Shown: positions 1-64,000 of the stretch, piece by piece
Layout of the letters: each line of letters starts with the position of its first letter
Numbering within the stretch: the stretch's first letter is position 1
Assembly (NCBI GenBank): GCA_008694505.1
Contig: VZDJ01000052.1
Location: forward strand, 3,179,245 to 3,243,244
DNA length: 64,000 nt
Source of the DNA: Cyanoderma ruficeps
Taxonomy: Eukaryota > Chordata > Aves > Passeriformes > Timaliidae
Reading direction: 5' to 3'
Made by a program: the position numbers and the translations under genes
The notes under the pieces: model-generated
What the model saw: the letters and a program-made list of their open reading frames with translations, nothing else
Database searches by the model: none
Told to the model about the DNA's origin: nothing

Positions 1-3000
1 GTACAAATGCTTTTGCCCATGGTTTTTTGATGTGGAGAACCTGCCATTTTCCTCCCTTGAAACAACCTTCCCAGAGATATTCCCAAGGCCAGAGTTGTTT
101 TCCTGCAGTGTGGCCCGTTGTTTCTTTTTCAACTCCTTTGACTGGCAGTGTGCTTCATGGTCTAATCACAAAGAACAAGAGTTAAGTAGGGTCTTGGCGG
201 GGGATTAAGAGCATTCTAAACAAAAAATTGTCCTCAGGATGTTAGGACTGCTTTGGGAACAAATAGGGCACAGGAAGGTGGGAAGTGGGACTTTGATACA
301 TGATTTTCCAATCCAGTTGTGACCAGCCCAGAGTGATGTTCCTGTCACATCATGTTGTCCATTAATTCTTTTGGCAAGTTTTATTTCCTACGGGAGTCAG
401 CCATGGTGAGTGGTGTCCAGGGATAGTGTTTCTTCTCAGGTTTTTTTCCATGGTATGCAGCTGATTTTCCAGCAGGCAAGTCACACGTGCTGACAAGAAT
501 CAGATGCACCTGTTCCTTGACCACAGCCCGCTCCACAGATGGAGATTTAGAGCCCCTAAAAAGAAAGGGCTGGAGGGTGTGGACCAGTTGAGCTGGGTAA
601 TTTCACTGCCAGAGCTATTTTTAGCATAAACTGTGTACTCGCATCTAAGTTTAGAGTGATTATAATTATGTTAGAAGTTTTGTTACACAAAAATAAACAG
701 CTGCTGGAGACTGAGGGCAGCTTGGGACCACAAAGCATTGAATGCACTGACTCACATGTGGCAACGCTTTTCCTAATGTGCCCATTGGGATTCCTTGCCT
801 AAACCCTATTGCCTGCTTCAGCGAAGTGGTTTGCTCTTCGCAAATTTCAGCAGAATATTTTTGGTTATTTTTGGGGGAAGTTTGTTAACTGGGTTGTGAG
901 AGGTGCTGTCATCTTCTCCTCAGCAATGCCTGTACTTTGATTATAAAATGCAGAGTTTTCCTTGCAAAGAAACACTATATTTACATATATACTATAGTGT
1001 ACCTATATGTTTCACATTTCCCTGTGTTGGTCTCTCAAATCTCAAGATTTTTGAAGATGCCTGCAATGGATTTATGGATATATGCAGAAAGTGTGGGCTG
1101 CAGAAGGACAGCTTTCACATTATTGTGCTTACAAGGGGTTTGCTAGCCAAGGGCAAAGAACACTCTTTCTTAAGCTTTCAGTCAAAAACCAGTCTAGACA
1201 TTTTTATCACATTAAACAGTCTGAAGCATTTAATAGGTATGTGACAGGAAAAAAAAGCAGTCTGAACTAGCTGACCAGTTTTCTTATGGGAAAAGCCTGC
1301 TGGGCTCAGGTTTTTATTCTTTGCAATGGTAATTATTATGCTGGAAATGCTTAACAGTGATGAAGACAAAGCTAGTTTTAGACATGTAAAAATGTTACCT
1401 TCACTTTCTGCGGGGTCTGCTGTGTTTTGGGTGTGACGCTGCTCTTTGTTTTGATGGGCCCTGCCTTTCCTGGGCCCGTGTGCCACTTGTTGCTGAGCTG
1501 TAGGAGGCCAGAGTGGATGGTGGCAGCCGTAGTGAAGCACCACTTGAGAACACTTCAGTTCATCCAGCCAGTGCAAATGGCAAAACATTTTCTCTCCATC
1601 TCTGCAAGGGCCCCTTTATCAATTTTTATGATGTAACTGGTTGTATCTGTTGGTTCCCACTGCATTTGATGGCTTCCAAACAGACTGCACTTTTTTTGAA
1701 CCTCCACCCTCATGTCTAGAAGCAGTTCTTTCACCTTTCCAGGCTTCTTTCCCAGTCATCTGTTGGTCTGTCTGCAGCGTGGGACAATACTGCAGGACAT
1801 ATGCCTCAATACTCACCTCCAGGAGCCCTGCCATCCTCATTCCTGAGCTGCCACTGTAAATGACCCCCTCTGCCCTGGACTGGAATGCTGGTGGTGTTCT
1901 TGCCACTTCTCTCTTTTTCATCCCCCCACAGAGACACCCGTGTTTTGTTTTTATTGCTCTTTTTTAGTGTATATTCCACCCATTTCCTTCCTTTCCAGCC
2001 ATATTGCAGAAAACCAGCTTCATACTTGGAATAATCTCTAAAAATAGCCTTGCCTGTGCTATCCCAAATAATTTCCATTTCAGGTTTCCCAAACAATCTG
2101 TTCTTTCCTAGCATGGTGAAAACGTGGCCATCTTCCCTTTGGATTTTAGCTGCGTTGGTCTGCTCAGGCACTTAGTCATGCTTCTCTCAGCCCACATCAG
2201 TGCCAGACACCCCATCCTTCTTTCCTGTATCTTCTCCTGTTGTTAGTTCCTTCCTCCTCTTTTCAATTCTTATGCTCTTCCCCACACATCCGTTTCACTT
2301 CTTTCTGCCCTGATGGTTGTCTGGAGTCAGGAATGTCCTCATGGTACGCATGCTCTCACTTCTTCAAGGACAGAGAAGAAAGTGCTGCTCATCTCCCTGC
2401 CTGTGTGGGTGTGTTCCCTGTCCTCTGCTTGTGCTATGTGTCCCTTTCCTTCTCAGCAGAAGTGGGGTCACAGCAGCAGGTGACAAGAAAGAACAGTGAT
2501 GATGAGGAGGAGGAGGAGCTTGGAGAAGTATCAGCTCCCCCTCTCCTTTCCTGCTGCTTGACACTCAAATTACATCCTAAAGTTAGGAATCCAGAGAAAT
2601 TATGTCCCCTGACTCTAGTGTCGCCAGCTTGCCCAGAAAAATATGAATAAATGGGATTTCTCAGCGTGCTGTAGATCTTGCTGTTTATTAGGATCTGTCA
2701 AAGAAATGTTCCAAATGGGCTGTGTGGGCCAGCGGGCCATACCAGCACTCCTGACTGGCAGGCTGGCTCTCCTTTCTGTCTCCATACTGGACAAATAGGT
2801 TACATACCAACACTTTTATTTTTATCCCTTTAGGAATACTCTGTCAAATCATCCACTTGGAGCAATCAAAAATTGAGATGCCTTTCCTTCAGAAATTTCA
2901 TATATATATATATATTATGAATAGTTGAACAAGCCCAAATACATCCAGCAGGAAGATTTGGAGAGGTTGCTGGCTTGGAGCACTCTCCCACCCCACTCTT

Positions 3001-6000
3001 TAATAGCTGACATGCCTGGTTTTACCCCATTTCTTCAACAAGCCATACATTCATATTCAGACTGACTTTTGGGGGGTGCTGTTCTGCAGTCATGTAAACA
3101 GCTGAATGCCTCAATAGTGACTGTATTAGCACTCTGAACTGTTTTATCAGATAAAGTTCTGAGTAGTCTCATGCAGCCTCCCTTCACCCCCAAAGAGACA
3201 ACAGCTGTCACTTGGATAGCGACTGCTGTGACAGGAAACAGAGCACAATGTCAAGAGAGTTGTTTTAATATTTGATTAGTAGAAATGAATATGCAGATTG
3301 CAGGGGTTCTCTGAGGCAGGGATTAGCGAGAGAGTCTGTGATGCCATGTTTTATGCATTCCCGTTTTCTGCTTGTGGTTAACTATGAACTTACCAGCTGA
3401 AGGATTGGGGATATTTTTCCTTTATCTTTGGTCACATTTTCTGCACCATCTTTCCTATCGTTTTCAGAGCTTCTGGGCAGTGGCGCAACAACCATTTAAA
3501 AAGAAATGTGGCTGAAACAAATTGACAAGAAATGCTTACTCTGCCACCTACCTACCATAATGAAGGCATAATAACTAAAAGTTCAGAACCAGTTGCTTTT
3601 CCTCTGGCTTCTCTAGGAAATTAAAGCTATAAATAAGTGATAACCTGGTGCATCTGCAACGTGTCTGTCCATATGTATCCTGCTGGAAAGAGGGGTTCTG
3701 GATTTCCAAATTATAGCCAGCAGTTTATTTTTGGCCTTGCCTAGTTGTGTTTAGAACCAGGGCAATCTCATCTTCAGCAAAATGCCCACATTGTTAATGA
3801 GTTATCACTGGGTGTTATTGGTGATGAAAGGGGTACTTAGCATCACTAATTCTGTAATTAAAACAAGTCTTGCTAGCCTATTTAGAAGGAGGAAGAGGAA
3901 AATGGGAAATAGTAAAATGTCCATCCAGGACTCCAGAGCTGTCTTGCTCACCCCCAACTGCAGCCTGGATCCTTTGACTCCTACCTGCCCCAAAGGGGAT
4001 GTGTTTTTTCCTGAACAATTGATGATGAGTGTTGGGTTTGCATACAACAGGCAGAGTGACTGGGATGATAAAAATAGACAAGTTGAACCTCTACAACAGG
4101 GTTTAGGCCAGGCAGTTATTAATATTTTTTTCCCCATCCATTAAATGTCATTCTGATTTCCAGGTCTGCTTTTTTGCACAGGAGTGTTGAAGTACACACT
4201 GTGAGCCCCATGTAGTTTCTTTGCCTGATACTGACTGGGAGGTATTTTTTTCTGTGATGTGAACTTGAAATCTTGGCAGAAAAATAAAATGAAACCAGCC
4301 AAGTAAAATCTCCATGGGGAGCTGCAGTCTGCTCCAGCCACACTTCAGCAAGGGCAGCTCACAGCTCTGCTGCTGCACTTACTTGAGCCTGGGCCGGTCA
4401 CAGAAATGAGCAGGAAAAAAAAGGTGCCCCTAGAAATCTCTCCTACCCAGGGTTTGGATTTACTGCTGGCCTGGGCAGAAGAACAGTGGAGAATTTCCAT
4501 TCCAACCTGCTGATAGTGCCTGCATTACCCTGCATTTGAGATGTGACTCAGGGTTATGCTGCTGAGGTGGAATCTGAGCAGCATTGCATCTTCTGACCAA
4601 AATCTTCTTACCGATGTCACGGGTTAAACTGCACAATGACAATCTTAAAAATATACACCTCCCGTGCATTTCCATGGTGACTGTAGTTCCTAGGCTTTAT
4701 CCTGGGTACCAAGAAATTTGTAACTAGTTTAAACTTCCAACAAATACCTACTTTTATCACACTGCCAACTGTCAGATAATGAATGCAGTTTTTTGATGTT
4801 AATGCATTTTAGACTGCTGGAACAGTTGCCAAAGATCACCTTAGCTTCGCCTGAAATTTTAAGCCAGCAATGTGGGTCACTCTTGTTTTCTCAGAAATCA
4901 TCCAGAAAACCAGCAAATTATAATGTCACTTTCCTAATTTTAGATTTTAATGCAACATCTATGTTCCTCGCAGCTTATTAGTTTTTAATATATCTGTGTA
5001 TTTTGAAAAAGATCCTAATAAATCATGCCCAAACTTTAATAAAGTTTGGTTTGAACTAAAGTACCTGACCATAGGAGGGATTATTTCAAACACGCAGGGA
5101 TTTAGAAGTTATTACAAAAATATGATCTTGACCTTTCATTGCATTTTATTAATACAAAGTCCGGGCCTGTGTCAGTGTTTGGAAACTGACAACTGTGTCC
5201 TCAGGATGTGGTCATGGAGCAGCTGATATTTGTAGTTTGTTTTATTTTTGTTTGAGGAACTACACTGTGTTCTTTCCAAAACTTTTCCTTGCACTAAAAA
5301 AGGAAAGGCTGCTGATATTAATGCAGTTTGGAAGTTTGTTTTCGTGGTAGTTGTAGTTTATAATTCTGTCTTAGAATCTTGCAGTTGTTTTATGTCCTTG
5401 CATTCCCAAACTGTTGCATTTGTAATTGGAGTGATGCTCATTTAAGGTTGTTTGGTGTTTATCTGTACTCCCACCTGAACTCTTTTTAGAATTTTAATTT
5501 CCAACATTTATTCCTGTCTTCCTATCACAATTAAAGTACAGGAACCATTTCTGCTTGAGATCTTTTAGAGCACAAAGCTCCAGGATGAAGCTAAAAAGAA
5601 GAAACCAAAGTTCTAAATGTCAAAATTGCCCATGATTTTAATACAAATAATTTGCACAAACACTTTGCACAGGTGTACTAAAAGTGAGAAACGCTACTCA
5701 CTGGCTTAAGATGTGTTACCTATCAGCAGCAGATTAAACAACAGTAGAAATTAAGTATGTTATTAATCGCCCAAACACCATATTGAAAACTTGGTTTTTA
5801 ATAAATCTGACAAATGCCATTCCTTTAGGGTGTGTTGCTGTAATGATACAAGGTGTTTTACAAAGAGTTTACAAAACTGTAAAGAGGGAGTCTGAGCTTC
5901 AGTAAGTCAAGAAATACTTGAGCTGTTGTGTTTGTTTGTTTGTTTGTTTATTATTCCATGAAGTTGCCTTTGTTTTAACACTGCCTTCTACTGAAAGTCA

Positions 6001-9000
6001 CAGAGTGAAGTAATTAAACTGAATAAAAGTCACTACTGGTTAAATCCAGATACATTGAAAACATCTATCACATGCTATAGCAGTTCAGAAAGGATCTTGG
6101 CAGCAATTACACAAACTATTGTTTTCATCAGAGTCCAATTTGCTCTCTATTACTACCTGGGGACGAGACGGCTTCCAGGAAATGGGACACTTGATATTAT
6201 ACTAAACAAATCTTTAACACCTCTAAGACTTCTGCTTGACTAAAGATAAACATGTAGCACTTTCCACATTTTTGGACAACTTAATATTTTGTATGGTTCA
6301 TGTTATTGGAATGAGACAAAACAGAGAAGGTTCTGGGGAATGGTTCCTCATTACATGCTCACATTGTGAAATGAAGTTCACCTGACAGATCTAAAGCAAA
6401 ATGTTACTGTTAGATGCCTACTGAATAATGTGTGTAAACAAAAACAATTGTCATTTACTGTCTTTTGATGAGTCAGATTGCTAAATCTTCTGTACAATTC
6501 ACAGCATTATGAGCATTTTCCCTCCTGAAATAATCCCTCGGGGAGATCTGTGCCTTTCCCTTTTCCTCTCACCTTTGCTCTATAAAATCAAGAATATGAA
6601 CACCAAATTCCCTATCACCAGAGGGAAAGAATAGTAAAAACAACTTTCCTTATTCCATGAAGTTTGTAGTTTTGTATGACTGGTTTATTATTTTTTTAAC
6701 ACTTAAGTTTTAGTAACATCCAGTTATGATAGCTCTGCATCTTAGCTCACTATTCAAGTCATATCTTTTTCTGGGAATATCTATAGATTCTCTTCTTGCT
6801 TTAGGAGTTCTTTTGAAGATGAGTAAAATTTTACCCTTTTTTTGAACACTTTGGTGTTGCAATTGCCGTGTTATTTTTGTTTTTCCAAGCATTTTAAGTG
6901 ACATCTATCTGAAGGCTCATTTTGGTCAGGAAGGGAAACTAATAAATCTGGTTTACAATGGTGGCACACAAGGACTGTTCCCAATCCTATCAAAGATGTG
7001 TGATGAGTCCAGATGGCTTTGGTGGTCAATTCAAAAGGGAAACCCTGCTCCAGTGGCTCTGTATTGCTGCTGAGCAGAGAAATAATTTGCCTTCCTGGGC
7101 CTAGAAATGTCTGTAATTTAGAAGTTTGTGAGGAATTAAACCTGAGTGAATCATCTGAGAAGCTTTCCATAATGGCTTGATTTAAATGTATTTCTAATTG
7201 TCAGAATGTAGTTTCATTATCCTGTTGGATAATATACCAGAAATATACCAGAATAAGTTTATTTACAAAACCAGCATGTCTCTCTATACACCATTCACTT
7301 CTCATAAAGGCAAATGCTCTCCTCCCCAAAAAAGGATGAGTGGTAAGCACTTATGTCAAAAAATGAGAGTTTTCAAATGAATAAGAAGGTTGAGGAAAAA
7401 AACCTCTTGATATAAACAAACTATATACTAGGAAGCCATTAGGACAAAAAGAAAAAAAAAACTCTGAGGAAGCTGGGAGGTGATGCTTGAGTCCTGTGTT
7501 TTATCCTAGGAATTCTACTTCTTAGGATCAGAGGTGGTGACTGAGGAACAGGACCAGGAGCAGGTACTCATTTCTGAGCTCTGCACTGGGCAGAGCTGAA
7601 CTGGGGAAAATCTCAAAAGATCAGCTCAAAATAGGCCCTTTCTTGTTGTGGTCTAACCCCTCAGCTGCCCCTGCATACCAGTGCATTCCAGCAATTAAAA
7701 TGAAATGGAAAATGAGACAAAATGGAAATTGAGATGTTGCTAGACAATGCATGCTCAGGCGCCTGTTGTATATCTGTTGTTGTTCCTGGACCTTGTTTTG
7801 GGGAGAACTGGTTTAAGTTGCTTGCATTAGCTGTGGGATAATGTGTTTAAAAATAGCCTGCTGAAAAATTACTCTTTTAAAAAAAGGAAAAAAAAAGAAA
7901 ACCCAAACAAACTGGCAAAATTTGACTATGGAACAGCCTGGAGAGCTGTGAAATCTTGGAATTGCTTTATAGTATAATGTGGGCACTGCAGAAATTCAGC
8001 AGTGTGGCTCTCCCTGTTACTTTTTGGATAGGATTCACACTATAGTGGCTTTTATTTTCTTAATACTTACTCTGAATTTTAAGTTCTAGAGTTGAAACCA
8101 AGATTTCATGTTTAAAAACCACCTTATCTCTGCATTTTGCTTGTTAATGCCAATACCTTTATGACCAAATGAATTTGACATTGAGCAGTAAAATATATGA
8201 AGATCTGAATTTTCTTCAAGTTTCTAGAAATATTTATAGTATTTGAATACGAAAGTACTTCAAAGCCTCATTAAAAAATGAAAGGGGCACTTTTATAAGA
8301 ATTTCAGTGTTGCACTGCCTGTTTAGTCAGGGAGACTTGCTGGACTGGGATGAACTCCATAAAAAACCCCCAAAAGTTAGAGAAGTCTGCTGATCTAGAT
8401 CTGCTTGTCTTCGTAATGAGGAATCTGGTTTACCAAACTGGCGTGATGGTGAAGGTTGTATGTACTTCAAGGTGGAGGGATGTCCTGGAGTAACTGGGAA
8501 TGGGAATTAGATTTGGTTTTTAGGGTTTTTTTTATTGCTTCCTTGTATCTGTAAGAGAAACATATTCCTGGGCAAGATTACTAAACTCAGCATAGTGTTG
8601 GGTGGGTGCTGCACTTGAAACCCACACAGACAGTAACAGTGAAGTTTAGCTGGTTGTAATTCCAAGAGGTAAGTGGTGAAAGGGCAAACACAGAGTGTGA
8701 AGCTTCCTCACCACTCACTCAGCAAGCAGGGATTCATTCCAGAGGCACAAATAATAATGACTAAAAAAAATTTACAGGTCCTGTTACGCTACTCGGGGCT
8801 GAGCAAACTGCGGAAATTGTGAGTTTCTGTGTTTGAAACATGGGAGGGTCAGCTCTGAGGAACTCTGCTGTCCTTTCCAGCAGTGTCTCAACATTGACAG
8901 GATGTTTATGGGATCCGAGGAGTATCCTATCCATCATACTAGCTAGCCCTGTGGGTTAGTTTAGAATATCACCTCTTTCCCCAAACATTTGTCTCCTTCG

Positions 9001-12000
9001 TATTAACAGAATCCTTTCCTCCTCCTGTTCAGCCACACCTTGTCCTTCTTTTGGTCAAAGAATGAAAAAGCGCAGGATTTATAGTCCACACGCCCCAGAT
9101 TTAGCTTAGTACGGCCAAACTTACGAAAGAGGAAGACTGTTGTGTTAATTAATGCTCTTCTGGACATGGTTAATTTTGTGTCCTCCCTCTTTGGGTACTC
9201 CAGGTGAATTTTATGTGATCCAAGTCATGCCTTCAAGGCATAAATCAGTGTTGAAGGAAACGGAGATACTGCAAGAGGCAGTTAACTACTGCACTTCACC
9301 TGCCTCTCCCTTGGAGTCATTAATTAAGTCCTGAGGTGCATTTATATGAGTGATCTTTCTGCTTTTGTGAATGGTATGTACTCAGAGGAGTTATTATACT
9401 TTGAAAACTCTTAAGTCAGTAAGAAGATTTGATTTCAGTTTTTAAAGGCAGTATAAAAGTTTTCAAATTAAAATTTTGCTACCTTTAAATTTAGTTCTTT
9501 AACCTTATGTGTCTCCCAGTTGAATCTCCACACATTTCATTGTTGTTAAATTTCTCTAAAGAGGGTAATTCTTGAATCTCATCATAATGAGGATATATGC
9601 ACGCATATATTTGCAGACATATGAATGCTACAATGTCGTGTTTGTTTGGGTTTGCTGGTTGAGATTGGTGTTGTTTTTCACTCTCTTTGAACTGCTAAAA
9701 AGTTGATGTAGATTAACAGAGCTCCGAAGAGTGACATGGGCATATTTTTTATTTTAGTTTGGTGATCTTAAAAGCTAACAGGGTTAAGAAAAAAAACCCA
9801 GATTTTTGAGAGGACTGTAAGAAATGTGAGAGACTGAAAAGCGCTTCTCTAAAGGCAGAGAGAATTTTTCTTCACCTTCTGCACAGCTGCCAAAGCATAA
9901 GGCTTAAAAATGTTGTTTGTTACAATCCCTCCAACTCCTTGCTGCGTGCACTCAAGCTGTCGTTCCCTCACACTTCATCTGTCTCAGTTCATCTGTAAAC
10001 TGAAGTGACCTGCGAGAGCAGAGCTAGAGAAGAGCTTGGTAAGGTGGTAAATAACAACGGGCTGGAGGCCCCGAGACAGAACTTGATTGCCTGATGAACG
10101 ATGAGCAATCAGGCGTGTTTTCTCGCCGCTAAACGAGAGGTTATGCAAATAAGATGAAAGGCTGTCAGCCTGGTTCCTGTGACAGGGGGTGGTGCTGGGT
10201 TACCTTGTCCTGGTCCAGACCCCTGACTTCAGAAAGGCAGCTGGGGAAGTGCAGAGGGCTCAGGCTGACTGCGAGGTTTGAGAAATGCGCATTGCAGCAC
10301 AAACTGAGGAGCTCCTTCTATTTAATGTCTCAGCGATGAAGTAACAAGTTCATCAGACTGTGTGAGTACCCACATAAAGGAGAAGACCCCTGCGAAGGAG
10401 GGATTTACGGAGCTGTGTTTCTGTGGCAGGATGATGAGCTCAGCCGAGCTAATCAAGTTATAGTGTGTAGTGTTAAGGTGATGAATGTTTCTGAGAGTTA
10501 AGGGTGTGCTCAAGCACTCTTTACATGCAGTTTTCAGAGTGTCAGGTGCTGGAAGGAGCATTAGGATGTGCCTTACATGGAGTTCAGAGCAGTTGCAGGA
10601 CTTGTAGGTTTTTAAATCTCAGTTTATTGGGGGTTCAGCACCAGTGTAAAAGGGTAAAAGCCATTACATAGGCTTGGGACTGAGGGGGAGTATTCTTCAC
10701 AGCCTTAAAAGTGCCATCACATTTCTGATGTTTTAGCACAGGATGTGTCAGTTTTTCCCAGAAGGATGGGAGCATTTATTGCTGCATGAATGTTGTATTT
10801 GAATGACTTGCCTTCTGGAGACCATTCTGATAATAAAAAACAATTAAGTAGCTAGGGGAACAGCCACCATGCCATAAAAAATAGTGGTTATCTCTTCAGG
10901 TGTGTATGTTTTAAGTTTCCTTTGCCCCTAGAACAACCACTAAGTTTCCAAATTGTTGTGATTATTCTATGTGAACTCCATGAGCTGCACAGAACATGAC
11001 CCCACCATGCTACTGCAGTGGGGTGGCTGTTCTGTTATCCAGCTTCCCTCATGAAATGAGGGAAAAGCAGCTCTAGCCTGATCTAAACTGAAAGAGACAC
11101 GAGAATTATATGTATTAAAATTAAAAAATAATAATGAAAAAATTTGGCGTGCTCCTTGAAAGGATCTCAAAACATCTCATAATCCTCATGAATAAGATGA
11201 TATTCCTTGTTTACAGAGTAGCAAGGGCCAAATGCACAGGACTGGCAAAAAGAAAAGGGAGTTTTTGATAAGATATTGGATATAGATGATCTATTTTCTT
11301 CAAAGCATCTCTTAATTGGGAGAAAAAAGGCACAGACTAATAGTTTAAATATAATATAGCCTTTTTTTTTAAAGATTAGGGAATAGAGATCTATTATTTT
11401 GAATTTTCATTCCATTTTCAATGAAAATGAACACTTGGTGGTGACATGTATATATAACTTTCAAACTGTATTTTTGATTTCTGTATCAATGACCAAAAAA
11501 AGGCAGGAGATGGGTTAACATGAAAATGTACTTTGCATGTTTTAAGTAGTAGGGTTATTTTTTCAATAGAAAATTACCGAAAGAACTGTTCTTGAAGCAA
11601 ATGTTGGACAGAGTCTTTTAACAGTTCTTTTGTTCTCATTCTTTTTCTTGTAAGATGTTTTATACGAATGAAAACAAGACAGACAAGGGGCATACTACAA
11701 AGTTCTTAAACTCTTTTAAGTACTTGCATTTATTCTGGGTGTAAAATTCAGCCAAAGAAGACATCTCTGTCTGCACGGATTGCCCAGGCTGTCATGCTCT
11801 CCCTGGAGTTTTCTGTAGACTCTTTATTCCTCTCGCTTGGACAAATTTTCCTGGGCCGTGTGCCTGTGCTGCAGCAGCTCCAGAGCTGAGCTGGTCACAT
11901 TTAACCCCTGTGGTGGCTGTGGGGACAGTGAGGAGTGGCTGGACGTCCCCAGTTGTCAGTGCAGGACATGGTGAGGTCAGTGGTGTGGCTGTGTCACCCT

Positions 12001-12933
12001 CCATATCCCCTGTCACGACACAATTCCCTGACATCCAGCACTCAGCCTTATCTTGCCTTGCTGCTGCCGAGGGTATTCCCACTCTTTCTGCTCTGGTGTC
12101 CAAAGGGATAATCAGGGTGCTGTGTGTCCTAGATGGCATTAGGAAGCAGGAGCAACCACCTCAGATTAAATGAACTTCAGTATTTCAGAGTATTTAGTTG
12201 GGGCATTTTCTGCCCCATTTTCTGTCCCTTCCAGTGTAACCTGGCAGGCACTGGAAAGGTTACTGGATAATTTACTGTCTTTATTGTAATGTCCATACAA
12301 TATGACTTCTGGGTTTTATTTTAAATTAACAATTTTGTTCACAATTTTTCTCTTGCAGAAGTGCACAATACAACTACCTAGTTTTATTTGATGGCCTATG
12401 CCTCTAAACAATATTTTTGCTATGAATTTTGACATATATGTTACTCATATCTAGAGTTATGGATAAAATATGGCTGAAAATACCTAGGAATTTATTTAAC
12501 ATAAATGAAACTTGAAATGAAAATTGTATTTTGTCCTGTAGCATACGGTTTAGGATGTTAAGAAAAGATACACTCTGTCTCTGTAGCACCTGATGTTTTC
12601 CAGTAAAACAAGAAGCATTTGTCTGCATTACAGGTTGTGGTATTCTGTCACCTAGAGCTAGGTTAATCCCAGCCTCATTGTTCTCCAGAAGTTACAGTGC
12701 AAGTGTTTTTCAAATAATTAAGTTCATGCACACGTTTTACAAGTATTTTCCATTTTAAAGATATGAAACAAAAATACTCCTAGGAGGAAGGCTCTTGATT
12801 TGGAAATGCTCTGTGACTTTTTAATACTTCTGTATGAAAGGAAAAGCTAAAAGTCACTTTTTATCCTGCTTGGCCTTTGAAATACTCCTTTTGAAGGACA
12901 GTAATTGAACTGTGCTTTTCCATTCCATTTCAG
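1..12933. other. 5' flank or 5'-UTR intron, no coding exon seen
   Basis: No open frame here resembles a known protein or has splice sites that fit PLCB4. The first coding exon begins with only 17 bases of 5' UTR after a clear acceptor, so at least one untranslated exon and the promoter lie further upstream, either in this stretch (unrecognised) or before it. In other vertebrates PLCB1 lies upstream of PLCB4 in the same orientation, so part of this could also be intergenic. Visible content: an AT dinucleotide run at about 2899-2916, a TTTG tetranucleotide run at about 5928-5951, a locally GC-richer block at about 11770-12130, and an octamer-bearing block at 10030-10160. No CpG-island promoter was evident. 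Confidence 0.6.
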
Positions 12934-12950
12934 GTTTTTCTCCCGTAATC

Positions 12951-64000
<51,050 letters not shown>

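Overview
The window is vertebrate nuclear DNA and carries most of one gene on the + strand: PLCB4, phosphatidylinositol-specific phospholipase C beta-4. Twenty-five coding exons can be placed between 12951 and 63059. All have GT-AG introns and matching phases, and they join into one open frame of 841 codons plus one base. The frame runs from the initiator Met through the PH domain, EF hands, catalytic X box, acidic X-Y linker, Y box and most of C2. The last coding part of C2 and the long C-terminal coiled-coil domain lie beyond base 64000, so the gene is 3' partial here.

The repeats point to a bird. Two CR1 LINE 3' ends are present (20704-20825 on the minus strand, 46745-46946 on the plus strand). 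A short element at 45101-45220 joins a tRNA-like head with a B box to a CR1-type tail, the form of the TguSINE1 family known from passerine birds. A songbird is therefore the best guess, but the species cannot be named from this window.

Layout: 1-12933 has no recognisable coding exon and is either a 5'-UTR intron of PLCB4 or the spacer after an upstream neighbour (PLCB1 in other vertebrates). 12934-26530 holds the PH-domain exons, with an 8.8 kb intron between the fourth and fifth. 31659-38201 holds the EF-hand exons. 41140-43261 holds the X-box exons with all catalytic and calcium-binding residues. 45993-50235 holds the acidic X-Y linker, including a 36-base microexon. 52846-58259 holds the Y box and the join to C2. 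59947-63059 holds two C2 exons. The rest is AT-rich intron with simple repeats and a few sequence oddities.

The encoded enzyme acts downstream of Gq-coupled receptors at the plasma membrane, cleaving PIP2 to diacylglycerol and IP3. I found no second protein-coding gene, no RNA gene and no new multi-gene system. The points most worth a second look are the microexon in the regulatory linker, a C2 exon with extreme GC3 in an AT-rich gene, a perfect 36-base intronic palindrome, a weak donor after the catalytic exon, and the tRNA-derived SINE.
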